64,000 nt of DNA from Nageia nagi (lineage: Eukaryota; Pinophyta). The notes beneath the pieces are model-generated. The model did not search any database, had not been told where the DNA came from, and saw only the letters and a program-made list of their open reading frames with translations. The stretch spans positions 37,262,001-37,326,000 of the forward strand of contig JBITNC010000002.1 in the NCBI GenBank assembly GCA_050084985.1. The letters are read 5' to 3'. The position numbers and the translations under genes were made by a program. Each line of letters starts with the position of its first letter. The first letter of the stretch is position 1. Shown here piece by piece: positions 22,031 to 33,200 of this stretch.

Positions 22031-24050
22031 AAGGCCTAAAGAAGGAATCAATCCAAATTGAGACAAATTGAGATTTTTTGCAATACTAAAAAAGTGAAAA
22101 ATATCTTCAAAGGAAGCATAAAAATAAAAGGCAAGATTCTTGACTCCAATATATTTAAGTCACGAACCAAGGGGGAAAGTATGGGACAACAAGTTCCAAG
22201 CAAAAAAAAGGTTTGTTTGGGAGCCCACACCATTTTGAAATAATGACTCCATTTGGAAGGGGGAAAAAAGATCCCATTTCTTGTTAAGCTTGGGAATTAG
22301 TAGTAAGTGAGGGGAAAGTTATGAATAACCTAGATGAGCTTTATAGCTTAAGAAAGGCTTATTTGAAATCCACCCCCAATTTGACCACCATAGTTGTTGG
22401 AAATGTCTAGTTTTGTTGATATAGAAAAAGGGATGATATTAATCACTATATTATAAGAGGTTTTATCTTCCAATTTTAAGTGAAAAAAATCATTTGAAAG
22501 CATCCCAAGGAATCTAGTCCTTAGTATGACTAGAAATGAAATTAGATATAACATAAATCCCTTTTATGTAAAAACGTTGCACATGATGAATCAAATGGAT
22601 TTTTATCACTGAGAGTACTTGATGAATAATAATAGGGTACCTCCATATATTAGTAGAAATAATAGTTTCTTTCTTTTGATTTCCTTCCCTCATCAAACAA
22701 AGCCATAGAATGAGCGATTATCAGGGTTGCTAGATACTTTAGATAATAAAAATGCAATGGATTTTATGTGCATTAGGCTCTAAGAAATTATTGAATGTTA
22801 AGCCCTGTATAAATATTTTTTCATTGGGGAGAGGCTAATGAAAATACATTATCTTATGAGAATCTTCCAAGTATCAACTCTATTTAATGGTCAAAGAATC
22901 CATTTATCACATAGAATAGTTCCCTTGTGATGGCGATCAAAGGGACCCATAGCTCCAAAGTTGTTGGGAAAATAATAGGTTTTCCAAGCTACTCTATGAA
23001 ACCTTTTTTTTGGGATTAAGATGGCCCATAAGAAATAGCAAAGAAACTTCTCTAACTTCTTATAATAATATTGGAAAGCTACTCAACAAGAGGAATAGTA
23101 AACATAGGTCATAACTACAATTTTGGAGTACACCTAAAATTTTCCTACTAGAGACAGCTTCTTCATGACCCAATATGACAACTTCTTTTCAACTTTTTGA
23201 ACTACAAAATCTCACAACTAAGTGGGAGAACCTTGAAAGGTAAAGGATATACCAATACATTTGAAGGTTTCCTTGAGATGAATCCAATGCCACTAAAAGT
23301 GTGATAGCCATCCTAGCCTATGAATAGGAGACTATATATAGCATGTTATCTTTCTCCATTGAATGCTAAAACCTGAAGCATTGAAAAAGGTGTCGAGGAA
23401 CTTTAGAGCTTAAGTGAAAAATCATTTATCCTCTTGAATAGTTAAGAAGGAATCAATGAAAAATGCTTGTTGATGAATCAAACATGAGAGCTTGGGAGGG
23501 AAATACCTGTGATAGTTCTATGAGCATCTTTATGTGTTAAGAGGTAACTAGAGGCTTTTATTGAATGAGATGAATAAAGGACCCAAGGGAAACCTTATAC
23601 AACTAAACAAAATAGATGTATGGTATTATATTAGTAATCATTTAAAGTAAGCATAACAAAAGCATCTCTAAAGAATATATTCACAAGTTTTAGAAAGGTA
23701 AGGCTAAAACCTGATGTTTGTAACATGACTAAAATAAAATAACATTTTATCTTATCATATATATTTTTAAAGTCAATTTTGATGAAAAATATTTTTTGCT
23801 ATGAAGACTAACCCTTTTTATTCCTTCCCATCATTGATATCAACAAGAATATATCGACTTTGGATAAATCCAACATGTGAAACATGATAAATAATAAAAA
23901 ATAATAGTGTAGAATAATATCTTGATATGTAACAGTAGATGAAAAATAAGTAATGATGTACAAGCTATCAATATTAAGATAAACCAAGTAATGTACTATT
24001 GAGAAAGGGACCAATAAAGATAAATACCCATCACCTACTTGGATAATCAA
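22031..24050 (-). pseudogene. LINE (L1-type) reverse transcriptase relic
   Basis: The minus strand carries decayed ORF2 C-terminal motifs of plant L1-type elements: NASGFSIQWRK (about 23390-23350), ETFKCIGISFTFQ (about 23270-23230), and RFHRVAWKTYYFPNNFGAMG followed by CDKWIL (about 23010-22890). In intact relatives these follow the reverse transcriptase palm and precede the zf-RVT region. Many stops and shifts are present, and no 5' end, endonuclease or tail was identified. Limits beyond 22690-23560 are approximate. Confidence 0.65.
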
Positions 24051-24534
24051 ATGTGTACATAGAAAGGGACTTTTTAATAAAAGATAGATGTTAAAGTATG
24101 ACCTTTAGAGAAGAATCAAGGCCACAACTTAGCATTGGTGTTGGAGGTAATATCTGCACTCACCTAAACATTTGTGCCCAAAAGAGCATCTGTGCTAAGG
24201 TACTTGTAGAATTATATGTGCAACCAAGATCCAATAATAGTGTGATATGGTGATAAGCTTAGTCTAGCATATAATTGTGAAAGATGGACTGATAGATATT
24301 CAAGTGATTACAAGATCCCAATCTTAGTAGGCGATGTTCAAAAATACCTAAATCATAGGTGGTACTGGTTATTAAGATGAAATCTTTTTTAGCTTTCCCA
24401 TGTAACATGCTCACCTTTATATATGCAATAAAACCACCATAATGTATGCTTATGAGGTTCTACCCCTTGGAAATGCTCTTTAATGAAACCCTAGCTTTAG
24501 ATGGTCTTGACCAAGAAAGCATTGGTTTTGCTTG
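23990..24534. repeat. Dispersed repeat, copy A
   Basis: Diverged copy of about 42700-43250. Shared blocks include AAAGATAAATAC, TCTAGCATATAAT, TCAAGTGATTA.AAGAT.CCAATCT, CTA.ATCATA.GTGGTA and ACCATAAT.CATGCTTAT. The family is not recognised. The Element III LTR starts at its right edge. Confidence 0.6.
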
Positions 24535-25720
24535 TGAAGGGATTGAGTTATAAAGAACACAATCCTAAACTACCAAGATCTCTTGAAAGCTCACTCTAAC
24601 ATCAAAACTCAAGCATAGATCAATCTCACAAAGTGACTCAAGATATAAAGTGGTTCCTCCAACTAGGAGTACATCCACTAACAAGATCTTACTTCATTCA
24701 CAAAGACAACTCTTTTACAATCCTCCTAACTTCATCTCCTAATCACTATCCTAGAGCATAACTTTGCTTCACAAATTGGTGAGTGATCACAAAGAATGGG
24801 CCTTCTATTTATAGGACAAAATACCCCCTTGGATCACACTTTTAACCATTATACTAAGGCATAACATGCTACTCTCTTTTACCCAAGAGGCATGCTCATG
24901 GGATGGAGTGTATGACAAGTTACATTATCATATTTACTTAAATACTTAAGGTATCTAGTGATACTATTAAGTATTAGTGTATTTACAAAGAGGAATATTA
25001 CAAAACCTTACAATAATGCATTATACATTCCAACACTACCCCTTAATGCAATATTGGGATAGAGTGAAGAAGAAAGAGAAAAGAGAGAGTAAGAGAGTTC
25101 TCCTCCATATATATAACCAAATATGAGAACTTTTTACATCTTTGTGAAGTAAGAAAGATCTTGGTTTGAGACTAACCATAACTGGTTTCAATGTACATAA
25201 AGTAGTCATCCAACTAAAAGTCATGATGAGTCTCCATGAGCCTACACATCTAAAGTAAGTAACTTGCAATCTCAAAGAAACTTGCAAGTTATAAGTAGCT
25301 CAAACAATAAGATCAATTAGATGCAACACATTAATATAAATAAGGATAGATGAATCAAACAATGCCATCATAAACTGATCAATGGTGCTCTATAAGTCAT
25401 CATGAAGATGCCAAGCCAATACTCATAATCACCTGCTATATACAAAACATATGTTGATTATCATTACAAAATAGAGCATAATAAAATGCACATACAAGTT
25501 CCTCACATATGGATAACTGAATAATGCTAGGATGACCAATCATTTGCTAAAAAAATTGTATAAGTTCCTCACTCAAAGTGAACTTACTATGAAGGTGTAC
25601 AACAAAATCAACACTATACAACATAAAATCCTCCTAGGGGTGAAGTTGTCATCACAAACATGAATTCACTATAATAATTCATACTTCATTCCCCATTGAG
25701 GGAAACTTCAAGTGTCAACA
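24535..25720 (-). mobile_element. Element III: 3' end of a related copia subfamily
   Basis: A 3' LTR at 24535-25035 (about 500 bp, ends TGTTGGAATG... on the minus strand) is preceded, in element sense, by a polypurine tract (CATTAAGGGGTAG, ending at 25036) and by 3'-UTR sequence homologous to Elements I and II. Homology runs back to the pol stop region near 25690 (the AAGTTTCCCTCAATGGGG-like stretch). All coding sequence and the 5' LTR are missing, so this is a truncated copy. One perfect hairpin of the array remains at 25561-25586 (TAAGTTC/GAACTTA). The LTR matches those at 61945 and 63326. Confidence 0.8.
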
Positions 25721-26275
25721 ATTACCTTCCTTTGCAAATTTTAATTTTAAGTGAAATGAAATTATATTTGCAAAGTAAAGAGAGAAAGAGAGAGAAATAC
25801 TCCTATGATCTTAACAAAATATCTTGGATCAATAATTTATTGATGATGTATGTTGTCCCCTCTTTGTATTGATTATAATAGGAGTAATTGTGAAAATTTG
25901 ATGTAATCCAATGCAAAGAACTTGTAATAAGATAAAAAAAAAACATCTCCAAAGAGCATATATTGATTCATATTAAGTAGATACATCATTAGAAAGAGAA
26001 AAGATAAAATTAATATAATATGGTATAATCATGTCATCATGGAAAAATTCAATTTTCTATTGATAGAGAAATATTGTTATGGTAAAATATAATGTCCCAT
26101 TCATAGTCCTAATACATGATTTAAATTCATCATTCGAAAGATACAATCTTAGGTATATATAGATGAAAGCTATAAGCATAATATTCATAGCAAGCAACAT
26201 ATATCATCATGAGATACCACCCCATTATTTGATATATATAATGAAGGTCATCATCATGGGATGTTATGCCCCATT
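25721..26275. other. AT-rich spacer
   Basis: No coding frame recognised. Two loosely similar CATCATGAGATACCACCCCATT and CATCATGGGATGTTATGCCCCATT stretches (about 26205 and 26250) directly precede the CACTA terminus. Confidence 0.4.
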
Positions 26276-26544
26276 CACTACACCAGAATTGGGCTTCAAG
26301 GATGGTACTACACCATCATTATAGGCCTTTAATGACTATGTTTTACGCATCCTACCAAACCTTCTTTGTAGCTACAAAATCACCCTCAAAAACCACCAAA
26401 GTTATGAGTTTTATGTTAGGTAATAACCATCGTTAAATATATATGTGATGGTGATTTATAACCACCTTAAACTATCTTTAAAATAAAAAAATAGATGAAA
26501 TTGTAATGGTTTATAGTATATTTTAAAAATATATGTTTCTAATA

Positions 26545-26588
26545 GTTCATCTTACCAAACACATAAAAATGTGTTTGGTAAGATGAAC
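26545..26588. repeat. Perfect 20-bp inverted repeat with 4-nt loop
   Basis: The arms 26545-26564 (GTTCATCTTACCAAACACAT) and 26569-26588 are exact reverse complements around AAAA. It sits in the subterminal region of the CACTA relic. Confidence 0.95.
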
Positions 26589-26969
26589 TTAAATTTAATT
26601 ATCTAATAGGTAATCATAGCTCATGAAGTGGTAATCATAATCTATGCCTTGGATGAATGAATACAATTGATGGCAATACTAATGTATGCCTTGCAATAAC
26701 TAAAGCATTGTATAATTTCCTTGATTGTGTACTATAATGATTATATGATATGCACATAATGGGTATGATTTGGTGACCCTCAAGTATTTTTAGAAAATGC
26801 AATTGATCAATTTTGGATAAGATTCAATAAACTTTGCAAGTATTCTTCTTGAATGTGCAACTCTTGTAGCTTTAAAATGGGACATCAACAAATAACTAAA
26901 TGTGTGTTTATTTTACATGCAATTATCATAACAACCTTGATAGACATATATTCAAAATATAACAAGTTA

Positions 26970-29790
26970 TACATTTATGGTTAACCTTCTTGGTCGTGTT
27001 GGACATCTAGATGAAGTAAAAAGAATTATAAATAGCATAGCAATAAAACCTAATGCAATTATGATAATAACTAAGAAATAACACTTATTTTTTGAGCTTT
27101 TTCCTTCTTCTCAAATCTTGAGTAAAGATTCCTTAATATTATGAATACTTTCAAGTGCAAAATCTACTCCATATGTACAAATGGGAGTGCTAACGTGTCA
27201 ATATTAAAAAACTAATATCAGTTTTAGATGGATGCACTATACATAAACAAACTAGTGGTTGTTGGAATTCACCATATTAGGGGTCAAATGTTCTTACCAG
27301 TACAATGTGTAAGCCTTCCTACTTTCCTCTTACTATATTCCTAGGACTATCATCAAAGAAAATTTAATAATTCGATAATCTTGAATGAGATATTACAATT
27401 CCATTGTATAATTTGGAAGAAATATGATCAAAATTATGCGAGGATTTGTACCATTTTATGTGGATTAGCATTTGTAAGGAAAAAAACATGCTCTATAGCC
27501 TCTTTTGATGGCTTACAAATAATAGGTGTATTGGGTTTAGCATTAAGAGAAGTATACCGAACATTACAGTTTTCAAAATCTTTTGCCTATGAATTGAGTG
27601 TTTCAAAGCATATCATACATTCAAAATAACCATCTAACCCAAGTATTCTAAGCACCTTTACAACATGAATTTTGTTATCATTTGTAAATATATGTATCAA
27701 ATTATAAAATGTTCAGATATATAGGACTAGCTTTCAAATAAATGTGTCTTGAAACAAATAAATTTCATGCATTATTTGATATCATAATAAACTCACAAAA
27801 AATTAAGATTAATTTTAAGGTTTCAAAAAATCCAAGCATGATAAACCCCATAAACTCAAAATTTTTCTCTAAGGCATGCTTAATAACAAGTTCTTTAGCA
27901 CCAATTTTGGTTTAAGGCTCTCATATGAAAATATTCCATAACAAAACTATACAAGAAATATTATATTTCAAGTAAAGGTAATGAAAAAGAAATTTGGATT
28001 AAAAATGGGTCTTTGAGAACCTAATAAGGTGATCTTAAAACAACATACATCACACATTAACTTCTATTAGTAAAGTGAAAAATAAGAACTCACAACACTT
28101 TGAGCTACCTATGATAATCATCATTGTCAAATTTGTAGCCCACTGCCTATATAGATCCACATACAAGGTTGTAAAAAAAATAAAATAATTTACAATAAGG
28201 AAATAAATCCAATATTGCATCCATAATGAAATACAATACATGTATGGTTGACCTTCTTGGTTGTGCTTAGGTATCTAGATGAAGAAAAAAAATTTGAAAT
28301 AGCATGATATGCCGATAAAACCTTATGCAATTGTCATAAAAACAAGAATCACACTTATTATCTAAATCTTGCACCCATAATGAAACACAATACATGTATG
28401 GTTGACCTTCTTGGTTGTGCTTGGGCATTTAAATGAAGAAAAAGACTTTACAAATAGCACCAATAAAATTACCTGATTTTGCAATATGGACTTTACAAAT
28501 AGCACTAATAAAATCACCTTATTTTGCATACAATTTACAGTAAATATGGATTTAATAAAATTTACAACCTACATTTGGGTCCATGAAAGGACCTCTCTTA
28601 TAAAAACTCTCACCATTGGCGAATATGGCATTGAATTTCATTCTTAACACAATGAAGGACAAAAATAACTAAGTACAAGGATAACACTTATTGGACTCTA
28701 AGTAGGATATTTAATTTGATTTCTTTCATGGGCATATTTTTCAAACTCCAATGATCAATCATATGATTTTTTGGAGTATTAGAGTGTTATTAGAGAGTAT
28801 AAAATATTATCCAAATGTAGCACAATATGGGTATGGTTTGGATGCCCTCGAGTGTTTTCAAATAATGCAATTGACTAGCTTTAGAAGAAATTCAATAACC
28901 TTTGCAAGTAGATAATTGTGAGCTAACATATGCATAGTAGAGAATTTTAAGGTAATGTTGAGTTAACACTTACCTTCTTAATGTAGGTATATTATGAATA
29001 GGTGAATACATTTTGCATTTTCTATGTATTGGATATTTTTTGCATTTTTTGTGTATTGTTTACTTTTGATGTGACATGCATAGTATAGAATTTATGGAAA
29101 AAGTTATTTGCATAAATAAGAACTTCATGAAGATTGCATTAATTCTAATACATGTCATAATAGATGCTAGAATTAGATATCCTGCAACATTAGATTACGT
29201 GTCATATTGCTCACTTTAACTTTTACTTTACAATAAACATCCTTTAGTCACTATCCATCATTGAAATGGTTAAAAGACTTGGCACCCCTTATAATAATTT
29301 CTTGTACAACCATTCATTGTATACAATCAAATTACAATCCATAAAATTGTCCACTTTTAGCTTGCATTGAATAAAAAATCATAAAGTTTTTTGGATTAAG
29401 CTTAGGAGGTAGAGGAGATGAAATATACCTTAGAAATTATCTTACTATTATGTTCATCAAAATTAATGTCCAATTTCTTGAAACCTATCAAAAGAAATAT
29501 GGAAAAATTTTAAATACCAAAGTATTAGTTAGGATCTTACCTTTGGTTTATCCCTCAATATCCTTTGAAAACATTAACTTCTTTTCAAAGGTTTCAATCT
29601 CCTAAGTACTCATTGAAGATTTTTAAAAATAATTGATGTGCCTTGGAGGATGTGATGAAAGAAAAGATTAAAACCACAATGAAATACTATACATGTATGT
29701 TGATCCTCTTAGCCATGTTGGGCATCTAGATTGAAGCAAAAGATATTATAAATAACTTGCCAATAGAACCAATAATTAAACCAAAAAAAC
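26970..29790. repeat. Four dispersed copies of an internal repeat
   Basis: Copies at about 26970-27090, 28225-28330, 28375-28470 and 29675-29790 share ACATGTATGGTTGACCTTCT, GGGCATCTAGATGAAG and AATAGCA.CAATA. A second pair, about 26740-26850 and 28820-28910, shares GGGTATG.TTTGG and CAATTGA...CAATAA.CTTTGCAAGTA. Together they indicate internal duplication of a segment of about 2.1 kb inside the CACTA relic. Confidence 0.6.
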
Positions 29791-30019
29791 TTATGCTTTT
29801 TCCTCATGAAAGCTAAAATTTAAAGTGAACAAAATGACATGTAATCTAGTGCACTTATTTAATTCATAGCCATGCAGAATTCAGCACAAGTCTCATAATG
29901 AATAAGCATTCATTTGAATAAAAAGAATTCAACATAAATCTTAAAATGAATAATTATTCATTTTAATAAAAGTCTATCATTATGTGTGATATAGTTATGA
30001 AAAATGAAGGAGTCTATCG

Positions 30020-31080
30020 CTATTTGAAAATAACTTCAGACAAAGGCCAAGCAGTAAAAGATCCCACAACATCCTTCATTATTTCCATTCCCCCATACCC
30101 TCTAAACAATAATGTTTCATCTTTAATGGAAACCTTCACATCAATTTTCCACCAATCCTCACCTGAAGGTTTAAAATGTAAAATTTTATGAGGGTCAATA
30201 ATGATCACAAAGCCTTCAACTACCTTTCTTTTCTCCTTTTTCAATATGCATGTATTTTTATCAATTTGTGTGTTTTCCTACATGAAAAATTAACATATCA
30301 GACAAATTCACTACATAGCAAATGATACAGACTAAATCAACCATTTTAAATTTGAAATAATAATTATACCATGATGATATTTACCTAAAACATATTGAGC
30401 TAATGCATTTGGGTGGTGTTGTGGTATCATCGATGTGTGCAATTGCAAGGGTACCATGTAGTTGTGCTACCTATGGAATTATATGTAAAGAATCATTACA
30501 GATTGAGGGTGCAACATGTAAGCATTTCAAATATAAAATAATGAAAAAAAAATGACACACCTCTAATTGTCTAACCTGTGTCATAAGCTCTTCCAACCTT
30601 TTATCATTCTCTTCCATCTTTTTTAAATTCTCTACAACCCTCTTTTCCATCAATTTATATTTCTTTTCATTATTCTCTTCAATATTATGAATATTTTATA
30701 TTTAAACCTTGATAGAAAATATAGCAGTTAATGTTACTCCTTTATTGATACCTCAAATTTGACCTCATATTTTGGGTCCTAAAACCTTCTTGGTAAGGGC
30801 ATCATCAATAGTAGTATATTGATTTATAAGGAGCTCATAGATGACATTTCTTCATCCATTTTTTTTTATAACATCACATGCATAAATTAATTGGGAACAT
30901 GTTAAAAAAATAATCAATATAATGGTTTGAAGTCAACATATTGGGAATACCATTTACAATTATCTCCTCAACTTGTGTTGAAATAAATGTATCATCCTTC
31001 TTTTTATGAGCCTCCTTCAACACAATTTCCCTTGGTAGTGGAGTTTTCACATTTGATTGCTTCTTCCTCTGCAAGATATA
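30020..31080 (-). pseudogene. CACTA TNP-type accessory protein gene, partial
   Basis: Minus-strand segments appear in exon-like order. First is 31074-30874, a Lys-rich segment ending in a hydrophobic stretch. Next is 30653-30560, a coiled coil (ENLKKMEENDKRLEELMTQV). Last is 30244-30020, a domain ending GSFTAWPLSEVIF. That last part resembles the C-terminal domain of plant En/Spm accessory transposon proteins, which end in an IAWP/VAWP signature after a Y/P-rich strand. Such proteins bind subterminal repeats and help the main transposase. The segments are separated by AT-rich intron-like DNA and I see no catalytic transposase. Exon limits are approximate. Confidence 0.5.
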
Positions 31081-31554
31081 TACTTGGAGAAATATGTGGA
31101 TAAGTCATACAACAACACAATATAACTATGTTTATAAAATAATGAATGATCATGATATAATATCATTTCATTCTCCAATCGTGCATATCTTATTCAATTG
31201 CAAGCATGCAATAGGGATTGGTGAGATCTATTTTGTTTGTTCCTTTACATCACCTACTAAAATTCAATGTTGTTGCATCTCATATTAATTCATTGGGAAT
31301 ACTATGTGGGTGATAATTAGCAATTATATCTACATTATTATCATGCATATCATAGTGTTTTTTCTTAAGTTGATACTTGTAATCATGCCATGTCTTATCC
31401 ATGATCACCAAGATCTATTTCTTCATTTTCTTCAGCATGACATATTTTTATTACATCAAACTAGTATTGTATTAAATGCAACATTATACAAGTGTTAAAA
31501 AAAGATACTATGAAATATGTTGGCTAGAAAATTACTATAATTAATGCTTATAAC

Positions 31555-31849
31555 TACTTTTTAGTGTCCTTTGGGAATACTTCCCAATTATTGTAATTAT
31601 TAGGGTTAAACTCCCTCTTTAGCTCATACTTATGAATGAAATTGGATGATGTTTCATGTTTAAGTATTTTTATTGATTTGCACTTTTACTTAATATACAA
31701 AGTACGCAAGCATTGAAAATTGCTTTCCCTAAAATGAACACATTTACATGTTTATTCTACAACATGACTTGTTAGGGAGCCATGAGATGAGGATAAGGCA
31801 TAATGGAGCCTTTTAATATGAAGATACAAGTGGTGAAAATTCCATACTT
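31555..31849 (+). mobile_element. Copia leader relic, left part, hit by Element II
   Basis: Plus-strand homology to the Element I leader at about 15190-15460: GAAAATTGCTTTCCCTAAAATGAACAC, TACAACATGACTTGTT, GGGAGCCA..A..TGAGGA. The splice-donor-like GTGGTGGTAAGT of Element I reads GTGGTGAAAATT here. The relic continues on the other side of Element II (40907 to about 40955, TTAATTGCCCCTAA), so Element II inserted into an older relative. Confidence 0.65.
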
Positions 31850-31854
31850 ATTAA

Positions 31855-32327
31855 TGAGAGAATTAGCACTACTCTAATCCTCAAGGTCCAAGACTAGGAA
31901 GCTCAATCACACAACATTCACACAAGATAACACAAGTGTAATGTGGTTCCTCCCTCCTTGGGAGTACATCCACAACTAGTATCTCAATTCTCAAGTATGC
32001 CCCTCTTACAACAATTCTCTTCCTCTCTCCTACACAAACTAGTAGAGTAATGTTACTCCAAAACTTAGATGTATTTACAAGAGGAGAGGCCCTCTATTTA
32101 TAGCTTGAGAGCACCTCCCTAACCTCCCTTTAACCCAAGGGTAAGGTTAGGGTTACAATAAATGTGTGACCTAACTTTAACCTACCAACTAACCCCATGG
32201 TTAGGTCAAAGTCCACACATAATAAAGAATTCAATTAATCCCTTAAGGTATCTACATATCCTTTAAGTGATTAATTGAACTTACAAGGAGTTTAGATATT
32301 CACAATATTTCATTACAAATTCTAACA
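31855..32327 (-). repeat. 3' LTR of Element II
   Basis: 473 bp, TGTTAGAATT...CTCTCA in element sense, with a TATA box as in Element I. No difference from the 5' LTR was found by eye. Confidence 0.95.
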
Positions 32328-32336
32328 CTCCCCTTT
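32328..32336 (-). promoter_or_regulatory. Polypurine tract of Element II
   Basis: AAAGGGGAG in element sense, abutting the 3' LTR. It differs slightly from the TAAGGGGGAG of Element I. Confidence 0.85.
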
Positions 32337-32818
32337 AATGCAATATTGGGATAGAGCATAGAAGAAAGAAGAGAGAGAGTAAGAGAGAGTTCTCCTCCAT
32401 AGAGATACAAGTGGAGATGAGAACATTTACATATTTGAGAATCTTTTTGAGAACTAGTATGAGACTCACTACATTACCATTTGACAAAATGGTTTACAAT
32501 ACAATCATTAACCACAACTGGTTTCACTGTACATAGTAGTCGATCAACTTTAAGCTGACATGTGAGTCTCCATGAGCTTGCTTTCACAAGGTGAGTAACT
32601 TGCATTTCTGAAGAAGATCCTGCATGCTATAAGTAACTCATGAACAAAATCAGTTAGATGCATCATACATTCAAATAAGAGAATCAAATAATGCCATCTT
32701 ATAAATAACTAATTAATGGTGCAATATAAGTCATCACAGAGATGCCAAGCCATCACTCATAGTCACTTGTTGTATATAGACATGTGTTGATTATTAATAG
32801 AGCATAAAAATTGTACAA

Positions 32819-33130
32819 TGAGTTTCTCACGTAGAGCAAACTCACCACAGAGGTATAGAATGTACAACATGTTCATCATGTAGAGAAAACATACCACAGA
32901 GGTATATTAATTATATGCTCAAAAATTGTACAACGAGTTTCTCACGAAGAGCAAACTCACCATAGAGGTATAAAATGTACAACAAATTTGTCACACAGAG
33001 CAAACTTACCACAGAGGTATAAATATGTACAACAAGTTTATCACGCAGAGAAAACTTACCATGGAGGTATAAAATAATCAACACTCTATAACAACAATTC
33101 TACAACAAGTTTGTCACGTAGAGCAAACTT
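32819..33130 (-). repeat. Array of six covarying hairpins in Element II 3' UTR
   Basis: Stem-loops at 32819-32844, 32869-32892, 32935-32958, 32984-33007, 33034-33057 and 33107-33130. Plus-strand stems include TGAGTTT/AAACTCA, GAGTTT/AAACTC, AAGTTTG/CAAACTT and, at 32869, ATGTT/AACAT, where an A-T pair has become T-A. Only 32984 has a clear mismatch (AAATTTG opposite CAAACTT). The loop is close to TCACGTAGAG. Two fewer copies than Element I, and no foreign insert. Confidence 0.8.
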
Positions 33131-33200
33131 ACCACGGAGGTCTAGAATGTACAATCAAAAAAGGCCTCTTAGAGGTGAAGTTGTCATCACTAACAAAAGT

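Larger units (their letters stand above)
26276..31540 (-). mobile_element. Decayed CACTA (En/Spm) element, right end missing
   Basis: The left end starts CACTACACCAGAATTGGGC, a CACTA-type terminus, followed by an internal palindrome GATGGT-ACTAC-ACCATC and subterminal GATGGT/ACCATC-type motifs. A TNP-type accessory gene lies inside on the minus strand (30020-31080). I could not find the matching inverted terminus; homology passes into a copia relic by about 31555, so the right end appears deleted or too decayed. Long AT-rich, intron-like stretches with internal duplications fill the rest. Confidence 0.55.
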
